From: Taxillus chinensis
Lineage: Eukaryota; Streptophyta; Magnoliopsida; Santalales; Loranthaceae
Assembly: GCA_023512835.1 (NCBI GenBank)
Contig: CM042085.1
Coordinates: 50,587,569-50,651,568 of the forward strand
Length of the DNA stretch: 64,000 nucleotides
Reading direction: 5' to 3'
The notes below the pieces were generated by a model. That model was given only the letters and a program-made list of their open reading frames with translations. It did no database searches and was not told where the DNA came from. The first letter of the stretch is position 1, and every line of letters begins with the position of its first letter. The position numbers and the translations under genes were made by a program. Of this stretch, positions 1 to 10,551 are shown one piece after another.

Positions 1-784
1 AGACTGGAGGCCATCCACATGTTTTTAGCATATGCAACATTCAAGGACTTCAAAGTTTATCAAATGGATGTCAAGAGTGCATTCCTAAATAGAGGCCTCC
101 AAGAAGAAGTCTATGTTGAACAACCTCTCGGATTTCTAGAGCCAAACCAAGAACACAGGGTGTACAAACTGAAGAAGGCTCTATATGGACTAAAACAAGC
201 TCCCAAAGCTTGGTACGAAACATTGTCAGAGTTTCTGATTAAGAACAAGTTCAGAAAAGGCAAGATTGACCCCACCTTATTTCTCAAGGAAGGAAAAGGA
301 TCACCTTTGATTATTTAGATTTATGTTGATGACATCATCTTCGGATCAAGGGATTAGAAGCAATGTGAAGAATTCTCCCATCTGATGAAAAGTGAATATG
401 AGATGAGTATGATTGGAGAACTTTCATTCTTTCTTGGGTTGGAGGTCAAGCAGTTGGAGGATGGGAATTTTATCAGTCAGACCAAGTACACTAAGGAAAT
501 TTTAAAGAAATTCAAGATGACTTATGTGACTCAAACGAAAACTCCCATTCCTATAAACACCAAATTGGATATGGATGAAGCAGGCAAAGAGGTGGATATC
601 ACAGAATACAGAAGCATGATTGGATCCTTGCTATATCTCACAGCAAGCAGACCTGATATAATATTTGCAACATGCATCTATGCAAGATACCAAGCTAATC
701 CCAAGGAATCTCACATGTCTCATGTTAAGAGGATTATGCAGTATCTCAAGGGAACAGAAAATGTGGGACTTTGGTATCCAAAGG
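1..784 (+). pseudogene. Ty1/copia pol fragment: reverse transcriptase to RNase H (outer, interrupted element)
   Basis: The reading frame from base 1 encodes the copia reverse transcriptase core, with the motifs [18 protein letters not shown] and the catalytic YVDD near 322-333, followed by the RT-RNase H connection (GSLLYLTASRPDI, then ARYQANPKESH) up to LWYPK. Two in-frame TAG stops, one ending at 318 and one near 355, break it, so it is a pseudogene. It enters the window already truncated. It stops at 784 because another copia element inserted there; the same RNase H frame resumes at 13635. The closest relatives in this window are the pol of Copia-1 and Copia-2, which share the GSLLYL and KESH blocks. 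Product in a live element: copying of element RNA in cytoplasmic particles. Confidence 0.9.
780..784. repeat. Target-site duplication (AAAGG), left copy
   Basis: AAAGG directly precedes the 5' LTR of Copia-1 and is repeated at 13635-13639 right after its 3' LTR. Five bases is the usual copia duplication length. Reading across the two copies restores the frame of the disrupted RNase H (tyrosine-proline-lysine-glutamate), which confirms the insertion point. Confidence 0.93.
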
Positions 785-1272
785 TGTTGGATCAAACTGA
801 GAATTTGGATAATGCGGAACAAACCCTATGTAATTTGACTCGAGATGTTTCATGTTTACCATTAAGTCCGTGCAGACGAGTTAACTCTAAATCCGGACCT
901 ACTCGTGTGAGAACAAAGCTAAGGACAGGATACATAATCCTGATCCGGATCATGATGAGTATCGTCATTCACTTGGTACATAACCGAGTCTTTATCCGGA
1001 GTAAGGACTTTTTGTGCGAACTAAATACTTGACAAAACGACTTAAGGAACCCGTGTCTAATTCTCAATTTGGCTAAGTCAATTGATATGGAATGAGATTC
1101 GAAGTCTACCACTCGCACGGAATAAGAGAGACCTATTGTGAAGAGAGAATTGAAATTGTCACTCCACTGAATTAAAGAAAAGGAAGATACGGACTGAGAA
1201 ATCCAAGTCTCATTTGAACGGAGCAAGGACAATTGTTGCGGAGTAAGGACATCAAATGAGGAATAAGGAATC

Positions 1273-1476
1273 TGAACCATTACTCATGTGGAGTAAGGAA
1301 GCGCTGATGTGGAGTAAGCTCTCCGAACCACTACTCATGCAGAGTAAGGAAGCGCTAATGCGGAGTAAGCCCTCCGAACCACTACTCATGCGGAGTAAGG
1401 AAACGCTGATACGGAGTAAGCTCTCCGAACCACTACTCATGCGGAGTAAGGAAGCGCTGACACGGAACAAGGAATC
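1273..1476 (+). repeat. 51-bp tandem repeat in Copia-1 5' LTR, about four units
   Basis: Units carry the core ACTCATGCGGAGTAAGG followed by AGCGCTGATGCGGAGTAAG. Four cores are visible here, against three in the 3' LTR (12740-12890). Because 51 is a multiple of three, the block stays open in frames on both strands, but it lies in the LTR U3 and is not a gene. Confidence 0.85.
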
Positions 1477-1860
1477 CAGGACTTCATTCACATGGAGTAA
1501 GCAACCACTAACACGGAGTAAGGATCCGAGCTTCGCTGATACGGAGTAAGGAACCTTATGACGGACTAAGAAGACGCTGCTTCATCATTTCCGAGCCGCA
1601 TTAATTACAATCAGCTCGCTTCGTCCCGATGTAAGACAAACCCATTGTAGACCTAAATTACCTTACACGTGGATCACGCGGTGATGTGGACGCGGTCTCA
1701 AATGCAATTGGAATCAAGCAAAGAATTCATTATAACTTATGCTTCCAATATTTCGAGCTCCACATCTGCAGCAGTTAAAGCTTCAGCAATTTCCGATGAA
1801 GAACTTCAATGCTTCACACTGCTCGGAAAATGTAGTTCCAAGATAGATTTCTAGGGTGTC

Positions 1861-1868
1861 TATATATA
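1861..1868 (+). promoter_or_regulatory. Probable LTR TATA box
   Basis: TATATATA lies about 190 bp before AATAAA in the same LTR and is conserved in the 3' LTR at 13283-13290. This spacing fits an LTR promoter with transcription starting downstream of it. No start site can be fixed from sequence alone. Confidence 0.55.
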
Positions 1869-2049
1869 TGCCTGAAGCAATGTAAATTATATATGCATGT
1901 GTGCTTACTTGTACTTATACACTTATAAGCGTATATCTTGTAAAGAGCCAAAAGACAGAGACTTACTGCCAAGTGTGTGTATCTATAACAGAGTGTTGTG
2001 TTGTAATCAGCTAAAACGTTGTTTTGCCTTGTTGTAATTATCTTCGGAT

Positions 2050-2055
2050 AATAAA
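2050..2055 (+). promoter_or_regulatory. LTR polyadenylation signal AATAAA
   Basis: AATAAA in the distal half of the LTR, after the TATA box, is where the R/U5 region is expected. The same hexamer occurs in the 3' LTR near 13488. Confidence 0.5.
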
Positions 2056-2152
2056 GCAACATACTTCCACTACTTGGTTAATCTTTCACACTGATTTTAT
2101 CCGTTTAACTAGAGTGAGTGTCTAAGCCATTAAGAGAGAGAAAGATATTTAA

Positions 2153-2185
2153 AGAGCCTATTCACCCCCCCCCCCTTTAGGCTCT
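2153..2185 (+). other. U5 hairpin with poly-C loop
   Basis: AGAGCCTA (2153-2160) is the exact reverse complement of TAGGCTCT (2178-2185). The 17-base loop is TTCA followed by a C run. The structure ends 12 bases before the LTR end and 15 before the primer-binding site. The 3' LTR keeps it (13592-13598 with 13615-13621), and Copia-2 has a counterpart with a different stem. Confidence 0.6.
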
Positions 2186-2199
2186 CCGGGACCAACAAG

Positions 2200-2211
2200 T
2201 GGTATCAAAGC
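2200..2211 (+). other. Primer-binding site, tRNA-iMet type
   Basis: TGGTATCAAAGC starts two bases after the 5' LTR. It differs by one base from the common plant TGGTATCAGAGC, complementary to the 3' end of initiator methionine tRNA. Confidence 0.9.
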
Positions 2212-2258
2212 AAGTTCTACCTGCTCGTAGAGATCCCTAACTCCCTCTAAACTTAACA

Positions 2259-4248
2259 ATGGCCGAAGAAAGCAACATGCTATTCAATACCCGCCTCAAC
2301 TCCGGGGGAGCTCAAGAGCCCCTTCCCAACTGAAGCAGCAGTGAAAATGTTGATCCACCTCAACCTGCTGCTGCCGTTGCTCCTCAACCACGGAGTTCAG
2401 GCTACACTTTAAGCAAACCGCCAAAGTTCACACCAGAGCTTTTCTCCCAGTGGAAAGCTCGCATGAAGATGTTCATGACCTATCATGATCATCTAATGTG
2501 GCCATGTCTTCATCAGGAGCTTCCCATTCCGATGACCATCGGAGAAAATGGGGTCAGGAGACCAAAGACCGATGCTGAACTCACTCACGATGAAAGAGCT
2601 TGGTAATACGCCAATGAAAAGGCTCTAGCTTACGTGACATCGTCCTTGGATTCAGAGGCTTTCACGGACGTCCAGGGCTGCACGATAGCAAAAGCTGTGT
2701 GGGACAAATTGACTATTCTATATGAAGGAAGTCAGTCCCAGATGCAGAACATCATTTGCGCTCTCAGACAGAATTTTGAGAGCTTCAACCACAAACCTGG
2801 CAAATCCCTGGAGAGCATCTATCGGCGATTCGATAAGCTTATCCTGGAATTGAAAACTGTCAACGAGCACTACACTCAGTTTCAAATAAATGACAAGTTC
2901 TTTCGTTCCTTGCCGGATCGCTATTACTCCAAGCAGCTCCAGATGCATTCCAAAGACAACTGGCAGTATGCTCCCCTTGAAGAGCTATATGGAGAGCTAC
3001 AGACTCATGAGGTCAGATTCAAATACACTGACCGAGACGAGAAGATAGCTCGGAAAGAAAAGGGGGTAGCTCTTAAGGCTACGGCTGGACCAAGCATGCT
3101 GACGGAGGATGATACGGAAGAGTCAGAAAACTCTAACTCGGACATGGAAGAATAAATAGCACTTCTGGTGAAATCCTTCACACGATTCCTACGGAAAAGC
3201 AGAAAAGGATTCAGAAGAGGCTCTTCCTCATCCTCGAGAAGGAAGGAGCGGCCGGAGTCGACATCCCAAGACTGCTACAACTACAGGAAACCTGGTCATT
3301 GGGCCAAGAACTGTAGATCCAAACCCAAGATGGCCGACAAGGACGACAAGGTTAAACCCCGACGCTCCACCTCAGACAACAGCAAAATGAAGAGGAAGGC
3401 ATTCGTCTCAAAATACAATAGTGGCTCGGAAGAAGAAGAGGAATCTTCAAACAACGAACCAACGGAAAAGGCGAACGTCTGCCTCATGGCAAACACTGAG
3501 GTACCTTCTATCTCTGAGCTCTTGAGTAAACTAGAATCTCTTACCAAGGAACGTGATGATGAAAAGAATGAGTGATTAATAATTACTCAAATGTATCAAA
3601 ATATGAGCGCTCAGACTAAACGCCTAGAACTTACTATTTCTAAACTTGAAAAGGACATAGCTGACTACCGAAGCAGGTGGCACCATAGTTTATGATTGTG
3701 GAACAGAGGCTGCCACTGCTAATCCCGAAGTAGTAGCACCCGCACCAAACGATGAAGGGAAGGTTACTGTAGTTAAAGCCGAAACTACAGCACCCAGAAA
3801 CAAAGAAAAGGCTAAGGTTGACGCATCTAGGGCCAAGAGCGCGTCTCCCATTCGCAAAGGATTAGGCCATAGGGAACAGAGTAGGAAACCTGTTAAGCCA
3901 AAGAAACCTGTATCCCCTGTTGTAACTCCACATCATAGTGTCTGTTCGATATGTCGTGAAATAGGCCATTACCATTATGAATGTTGGAGTCTAACTGATG
4001 ACTGGTTTTGTAATCATTTTTCAATCAATAAAAATCAGGTTGTCAAAAAGGGTTCTTCTCAGAAATCTAAATCTAAAACTCCTAGGAGCGTCTCACCTAA
4101 GAAAACCCAAGTTAAAGAAGCAACTAATACGGAAAAATCTAAGTCAACCTGGAAAGTTAAAGTTCCGAGAAACGTAAAATCCGGAATAGTTGACACTGTT
4201 GTTGCTTCTCTTAACCGCCCGAAACAAGTCTGGGCACGAAAAGTGTAA
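2259..4248 (+). pseudogene. Copia-1 gag (two zinc knuckles), disrupted
   Basis: The likely start is the ATG at 2259, 62 bases after the LTR. The frame runs to 3575 but is broken by TGA at 2331, TAA at 2604 and TAA at 3153. It encodes a copia Gag capsid-like region (KAVWDKLTILYEG, then FESFNHKPGKSLESIYRRF). A first zinc knuckle, CYNYRKPGHWAKNC, has lost its second cysteine to tyrosine. After a frame change near 3600-3700 the coding sense continues in another frame with a Lys/Ser-rich stretch and a second knuckle, CSICREIGHYHYEC, ending at TAA 4246-4248. A long gag with a distal knuckle fits Sirevirus-type copia. In a live element it would form the particle and bind element RNA. Confidence 0.85.
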
Positions 4249-4257
4249 TCTGTTGTC

Positions 4258-5133
4258 TTGCAGGAGCATCTATGGAATTCACTGCCATCTCACTTGAAGT
4301 CAAAGATCAATCAAAGCAAGTGGATACTCGATAGCGGATGCTCCAGACACATGACGGGTGATAAGTCTCTGCTTGTGGATATTACCGACAAACGAGGCCC
4401 ATCCGTAACATATGGCGACAACAGTAAAGGTAAGACTGTGGGGTACGACACTTTAACCAACGGCTGTGTATCAATTACTAAGGTTGCATTAGTCGAAGGT
4501 TTGAAGCATAATCTGCTGAGTGTCAGTAATTTATGTGACAAAGGATTCACAGTTTCCTTTTTGTCAAACACCTGCACAGTTAGAGATAACTTATCCAGAG
4601 ACATTAAGTTATCCGGATCAAGAGATGGGGACATATATTATGTGGTCTTGAGAAACAATTCTTCGGACCCTGTATGCCTCCTCACTACAGCATCACATGA
4701 AGATAGTTGGCTATGGCACAAGCGTTGCGCACATTTAAATTTTAAGACCTTGTCTAAATTAGTGTCGCTTGATTTCGTCACTGGTTTGCCTAAACATAAA
4801 TACTCCAGAAACACTCTCTGTCGAGAATGCCAACTAGGCAAACAGACCAAACATAGTTTTAAGAGCAAATCAGTTACTTCAATAACTGCTCCTTTACAAC
4901 TTCTTCACATGGACCTTTGTGGTCCCATTTCTGTCTCTTTACTTGCTGGTGCGAGATACACTCTAGTGGTTATCGATGACTTCACCAGATACACATGGGT
5001 GATGTTCCTGAAATCTAAGGATCAAACTTTTGAACACCTTGTCGATCTCTTCAACTGGATAAGCAATTCACAAGGACTGAGCATTAAATGCATCAGGAGT
5101 TATCATGGTACAGAATTTGATTTCTCGAAATGA
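4258..5133 (+). pseudogene. Copia-1 pol, part 1: aspartic protease, GAG-pre-integrase domain, integrase core
   Basis: In the same frame as the end of gag. The protease signature WILDSGCSRHMTGD is at about 4321-4362. The integrase zinc region follows (WHKRCAHLNF and CRECQLGKQTKHSF), then the catalytic core beginning LLHMDLCGPI. The position of the second core aspartate reads RSYHGTEF, with tyrosine where copia integrases have aspartate, and the frame ends in TGA at 5131. Both point to a dead integrase. The protease normally cleaves the Gag-Pol polyprotein, and integrase inserts the cDNA in the nucleus. Confidence 0.9.
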
Positions 5134-6098
5134 GGTCATATTGTTCTAAACAGGGCATTCAGCACGACTTCTCTGCGCCCAGAACTCCACAACAAAATGG
5201 GGTAGCTAAGCGCAAGAATCGCACTTTAGTCTAGGCTGGAAGATCAATGTTAGCAGGGGCAAAGCTTCCTCTCAGTCTATGGGCTGAAGCGGTGTCTACT
5301 GCCTGCTATGTTCAGAACAAGACTCTTATAAATAAATTAACCATGGAAACACCCTACGAGATGTGGAAAGGCCGAAAGCCTTCTATTTCACATTTCAGGA
5401 CCTTTGGGTGTACTTGCTACGTACTGAACAATGGAAAAGAATCCCGAAATAAATTTGAACCAAAATCCGATGATGGGATATTTGTTGGGTATTCATTTCA
5501 TAGCAAGGCTTATCGGGTTTTCAATAGAAAACTCTTCATAGTTGAAGAATCTATCCATGTGACTTTTGATGAAACTAACACGGATTGGTCGAAAGTTGGT
5601 TCTTCAAGTTCTAATGTGCAGGATCAAGACGACAACGTTGACTACTCAAAGTTTATGAATGTTCCTGTCACCTCTACTGACCAACCATATGGCACCAATG
5701 AAGAACGAAGAAATGATGCAGATGATGCTACGGTTGAATCGGACTCGGGACTTCCACATAACTCCAGATATATTCCTTCGGATATTCAAAATACCGGAGT
5801 ACCTTCTAGTCCATCCGGACCAGTTAATACGGAAATGAACAGTAATGGAGAACCTCAAAATACTCCAGAACCTGTTAATTTTAATAATGCTGGTCCTGAA
5901 GAAGCTCAATCAGAGGACGACCAAGGACCACCTAATCTGACAAAGCTTCAAATCATTGAGTATTCACCACCACTTGCGCAAAACTATAGGTGGACTCAAA
6001 GCCACCCTCAAGAACAAATGATTGGTGATCCTACTGTTGGTGTTAGAACAAGAGCAGCCACCTCCAACATGTGCCTCTACTCTTGCTTTTTGTCGTAG
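5134..6098 (+). pseudogene. Copia-1 pol, part 2: integrase C-terminal half
   Basis: After a frameshift between 5133 and 5247 the coding sense continues in another frame. TPQQNGVAKRKNRT (about 5189-5230) is the segment holding the third catalytic residue, and lysine stands where copia has glutamate. From 5247 follow LPLSLWAEAVSTACYVQN, the KSDDGIFVGYS block and a variable Ser/Asn/Pro-rich linker toward RT. The stretch ends in TAG at 6096-6098. Confidence 0.87.
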
Positions 6099-6110
6099 AT
6101 AGAGCCAAAA

Positions 6111-7628
6111 GTGGTGGAAGAAGCTCTTCAAGACTCAAATTGGATAGATGCCATGCAGGAAGAGTTAAATCAGTTCAAAAGGAATTATGTGTGGACTCTT
6201 GTACCAAGGCCAAAGTCTCAACAAGTCATTGGAGTTAAATGGGTGTTCCGGAACAAGCTTGATACGGACAGAATCGTAATCCGGAACAAAGCCCGACTGG
6301 TAGCCAAGGGTTATCGTCAAGAAGAAGGAATAGACTATGACGAAACTTTTGCCCTAGTAGCCAGACTTGAGGCAATCAGAATGTTCCTGGCATACGCTTC
6401 ATACGAAAACTTTAAAGTTTATCAAATGGATGTCAAGAGTGCATTTCTGAATGGAGATCTTCAAGAGGAGGTATATGTTGAACAACCTCCAGGTTTCATT
6501 GAACCCAAGGCTGGACATCTGGTTTACAAACTAAGGAAAGCCTTGTATGGATTGAAGCAAGCTCCAAGAGCCTGATACGACACACTTTCGGAATTCTTAC
6601 TTACTCATAACTTCCAAAAAGGGAAGATTGACACCACGCTATTCTTACGGAAAGAGAAGACACATACTCTGATCGTACAGATCTACGTGGATGATATCAT
6701 TTTTGGATCAACTAATCTGAAACTTTGTGATGAGTTTGCCAAGTTGATGACTGGTAAGTTTGAGATGAGTATGATGGGAGAACTGTCCTACTTTCTTGGG
6801 ATCGAGGTCAAACAACTGAAGGAAGGGATCTTCATCAACCAAGCTAAGTACACTCGTGACTTAATCAAGAAGTTTGGTATGGAAGGTTCATCTCCCGTCA
6901 AAACTCCAATGCCAGTCAGTGCCAAGTTAGACACAAATGTTGATGGCCAATCAGTGAATGTGACTGAGTACAGACGGATGATTGGATCCTTGCTGTACCT
7001 TATAGCAAGTCGCCCGGACATAATGTTTGCAACTTGCATCTGTGCAAGATATCAGGCGAATCCCAAAGAGTCACATATGCTTCACGTAAAACAGATATTA
7101 AGGTATCTCAAAGGGACAATTAATTTGGGACTCTGGTACCCAAAAGAGTCCAACTTCGCCTTATCCGGATATTCTGATGCTGATTTTGCCGGATGTCACA
7201 TAGACAGGAAAAGCACCAGTGGTACATGTCAATTCCTTGGAAATAGATTGATCTCTTGGTTCAGTAAGAAGCAGAAATCCGTATCAACCTCTCTATCTTG
7301 AAGCGGAATATATAGCTCTTTGGGAGTTCTACAACTTCTCTGTGATGCAAAGACAACTTATCGACTACGGTTTCAACATGACATCTGTTCCACTCTAGTG
7401 TGACAATACCGGCTTATTGCTATCAGCAATAATCCCGTCATGCATCCAAAGACAAAACATATTGAGGTCAGGCATCATTTCATTCACGATCATGTTCTTA
7501 AAAAGCACATATCCCTGGAACATGTTGCTCTCGAAGATCAACTGGCGGATATACTTACAAAGCCCCTACCTGATGTAAGATTTTCTGAACTTCTTCTCAA
7601 ATTAGGTATGCTTGACTTTTCTGCATAG
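6111..7628 (+). pseudogene. Copia-1 pol, part 3: reverse transcriptase and RNase H
   Basis: RT begins with [18 protein letters not shown] and continues through [26 protein letters not shown] and catalytic YVDD (about 6686-6697). RNase H carries YSDADFAGC and RKSTSGTC (7160-7230) and ends with HPKTKHIEVRHHFIHDH and QLADILTKPLP, stopping at 7626. A TGA at 6573 replaces the tryptophan after QAPRA, and there is a stop plus frameshift at about 7300-7430. Otherwise the domains are full length. This is the most conserved portion of the element. Confidence 0.92.
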
Positions 7629-9379
7629 CTTCTCACCTGTTATCCATCAGTAGTTATTTTCAGAACATGCATTGTTATACTTCATGGTTAGTGATAGATA
7701 CTGAACTTCATGTTTAACTATCTTACTTTAATCGTGTAAATGCTCTGATATTTCTCACTAAGTTCATTTGGGAGGATGCTTGCTTATCCGGACTGATAGT
7801 GAATCAAGTAAACATAATTAAATTTATATGACACAAATCCTATTCTGATGTCATGAATTCAATTCAACTCCATCTTCTATCACATGTCTTATGATTTAAT
7901 GACTGACTGAAATATCTAAGATGCATGGTTGAGGAATGATTTGGGATAGCTCGGATTGAAAGTGGAAATTCACTGTGTCTGCCGATCAGCTACTTGAGTG
8001 AAGTAAATCAAGGATAGGCAGCAGTTTCTCACGATTCATGTTAAATAGGAAACGTCTTGACAGGCTCTAAAAGTCAACGGGGGAGAAATTACTCTCTCTA
8101 TTATTTAAGTAAAACCCCCGGATTCGTACTTCATGACCTCTTTCCTGGCTGTCTATCTGAGGGGGAGTCATCCTCGAGAAGATCGCATCAAAATGATTCG
8201 CTGATCTCAGGAGGAGAGAATACTTCATTAAATCTTAAGTAAGGCCCCCTGTTTCAGCAAAAGGCATGACTACAGGGCGAGAGAATGCTTATTATTAAGT
8301 AATGCCTCTCTGTTATGTCTCAGATGTTCCGCCCTATAACTCTCACTCATAAAGCTAATTGGATTTGCACTGTTGAATTGGAATTGCGGATTGCTTGGCT
8401 GTTATCTTCCTCTTCGTAGCATTTTAGGCATGACAGTCGGTTGTAACATCATACATCATGTGCTCTTCCTTCCATTTTCACTCATACATTCTCTGATGGA
8501 TGAAGTCATATAAATCTAATTAATCTTTGCTCTCATTGTCAGTATGAAGGATTGGCTATGTTGACCTATTGGATTTATGGGTTAATTATCTCACACATAC
8601 ATTGATTTCAGTATGATGGCTTTCACTTCGTTTGTATGTGTCTAGCACTTAACTTTTTATGCATAAGTTCTGTTTCTTCTTAGTACAGATTGTGTGTTAT
8701 GCTCTTATATTGTTTATCCGGACTAACCCGAACCTGACGAGACTTGCTCTTCAAAGCATCTATTTGTTAAGTCACAGGTTCAGAATCTCTTATCAGATGT
8801 CTCGGATTTCTGAGGTGTTGTGGTACCTCATACTCCCTCGACATCAAGACCGCAAAGGATTCATCTCTTTTCAACACTCTGTTATCATGGTTACAATTAG
8901 TCAGTCTCATCCGGATGTTCTTTATATGGATTATCCTTCTACGGATGAACGTCGGTTTATTTCCTCCTGACTCTTGAAATCTCAATTCGCGATAAACCAA
9001 GTAATTATCTTTCATCGCTTATTTTTGAGGAGGGCTAATGATGGTTCATTTAATGCACGCATCGAGCCCGATACTTATCTTTTCAAAAATCCGGAAGTAT
9101 GCCTACAGCTGTCATCTTTGAATGGTTAGCACAGCCGCCACGTCATAGATCTATTCGACAGCGCTAATCCATCACTTCTAATGACATAAGGAAGTCGGGT
9201 AGCTCACTGTTTATTTTGCTTAAACTCGAGACCCACTTGCTTCCACGGAAAGGATCCTACTTATACCGCACTATCGGCGTCAACCGAGGTTATCGCTACC
9301 AACTCTCAAAACCTTAAATCCTCGGCGCACCTGTTCCGGCAAAGCTCTTCTCTCCTTCTTCCTCACGCTTTCACTCTCA
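7629..9379 (+). other. Non-coding spacer between pol and env-like gene, with polypurine-like motifs
   Basis: No convincing coding sense was seen; the short frames here lack family motifs. The first half has purine-rich blocks resembling the element's polypurine tract: ACGGGGGAGAAATT (8077-8090), GGGGGAG (8161-8167), GGAGGAGAGAA (8210-8220) and GGGCGAGAGAA (8276-8286). Copia-2 has a similar motif in the equivalent spacer. The region just before 9380 is GC-rich and pyrimidine-rich and could be the leader of the downstream gene. Confidence 0.55.
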
Positions 9380-10489
9380 ATGGCATCCCAAGCTCTCTAT
9401 GGTGTTGTTCCTGGCCATCTTGTCGATTGGTCCGGAATCTCTGATCCTCCAGCATGGCTCCACGAGGTTCACCAGCTACTCGAGCACAGCAACCTTTTCA
9501 CGCTTGTCTCTGCCCCGGCCGTTCTTCTAGTGTCGGACGTCCTGGCCTTCCATCACCACTCCACCTCCACTGAGGAGTTTATCCTTTCTGTGGTTCGAGG
9601 GGAAACTATCAAGATCGTGCCTTAGGTGATCCGGGATGTTTTCAATCTTCCTGCTGACGATGACATTCGACCAAACACTGCTACCATGGCTACTTCCATG
9701 GGGTGTCCTAATAAGGTGAAGGAGTACAAAATGAAGTCCTTCCATGGTCCTCACCGCTGTATGGCCACCATACTCAGCCGGTGTCTTCTGGCTCGCTCCA
9801 CGGCTCTCGATTCGGTTCTGTACGATCTCCTGCTGGCGATGTATGCGGTTTTTGAGTCACTGCCACTTGACTGGGGCAACTTTCTCTTCCGGGTGTTGCG
9901 GAATGGGAAACGGAACTCATCTTTTGGACGGATTCTGTCCCAAATCTTCCGGCATCTTCACCCCATGCACTTCCAGGGTGAACTGGTGATTCCCTTCTCG
10001 GCATCCTATTACTTCCACCATCTTATTGCCGACGGGACCCTCACCGTTCACCGCCCTCCAGTCTCCCGTGCCCTTGCTGTCGCTTCAGAACAGCAAGTGA
10101 GTTCTGTTGGTGAGCCTATTGCCAGCTCGAGCCACGAAGCTAGTTCTGCTCTCCGGTCAGTTCACTCCCGTATTCGGTCTGTTGCCGCTCCGGCATGCTC
10201 CCGCAGTTCGCTGCACAGCGTTCGGGCTGACCCGTCTACTGCTGCAGGGCCCTCTCAGCCGCCCTTCCATGAGGTTTCCACCTCCATCTCTCTTGCTGAT
10301 GTCCCTGCCTCTCTTCCTGCTGATGCTGCTGCTGCTGCTCCTGATGCTGCTGCTGATGCTCCCGCATCCATCTCTCCGGTCACAGCGGCTGTTGCTGCTG
10401 TTCTTCCGGATCTTCCGTCTTCTCCTGCGGAAGCCTCTCCCGCTCACTCTCCTACGGAAGCCTCTCCCGCTCACCCGCTCACATACTGA
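9380..10489 (+). pseudogene. Copia-1 env-like gene, N-terminal part
   Basis: The ATG at 9380 opens a frame beginning MASQALYGVVPGHLVDW. A single TAG (9623-9625) interrupts it, after which the same frame runs to TGA at 10487. Residues 1 to about 230 form a globular region (LLDYLLLAMYA-type helices; RCLLARSTALDSVLYD) resembling the uncharacterised plant 'mobile-domain' proteins often annotated in retroelements. The rest is Ala/Ser/Pro-rich linker. Copia-2 has the same start: its MAGPSSSMADDLRNIVPGF aligns with VVPGHLVDW. The position after pol matches the env-like gene of Sireviruses such as SIRE1, but I see no clear signal peptide or membrane anchor, so 'env' is only positional. Confidence 0.65.
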
Positions 10490-10551
10490 ATGACTGCTGG
10501 CTGCGCTTCAGCCTTGCCATTACTGCTGACATCCCAGAACCTACCCTCTGG

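Larger units (their letters stand above)
785..2197 (+). repeat. Copia-1 5' LTR
   Basis: The 1,413-bp LTR starts TGTTGGATC and ends GGGACCAACA, giving the TGTTG/CAACA terminal inverted repeat. It is near-identical to 12258-13634. It contains a 51-bp tandem repeat block, a TATA box (1861-1868), an AATAAA signal (2050-2055) and a poly-C hairpin just before the end. Confidence 0.93.

Noticed and set aside
1252..1549. Open frames on both strands with a 17-residue repeat (SEPLLMRSKEAL type)
   Set aside because: They come from the 51-bp tandem repeat in the Copia-1 LTR. Both strands stay open because the unit length is a multiple of three, and the equivalent frame exists in the other LTR.
9380..9625. 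True retroviral-type envelope protein after pol
   Set aside because: No signal peptide, transmembrane anchor or furin-like site is visible. The C-terminal half instead shows a cysteine-protease signature, so 'env-like' is only positional.
10107..10493. Leucine-rich 128-residue frame suggesting a membrane protein
   Set aside because: Shifted reading of the Ala/Ser/Pro linker of the env-like gene. The leucines arise from the repetitive GCTGCT/CTTCCT composition.
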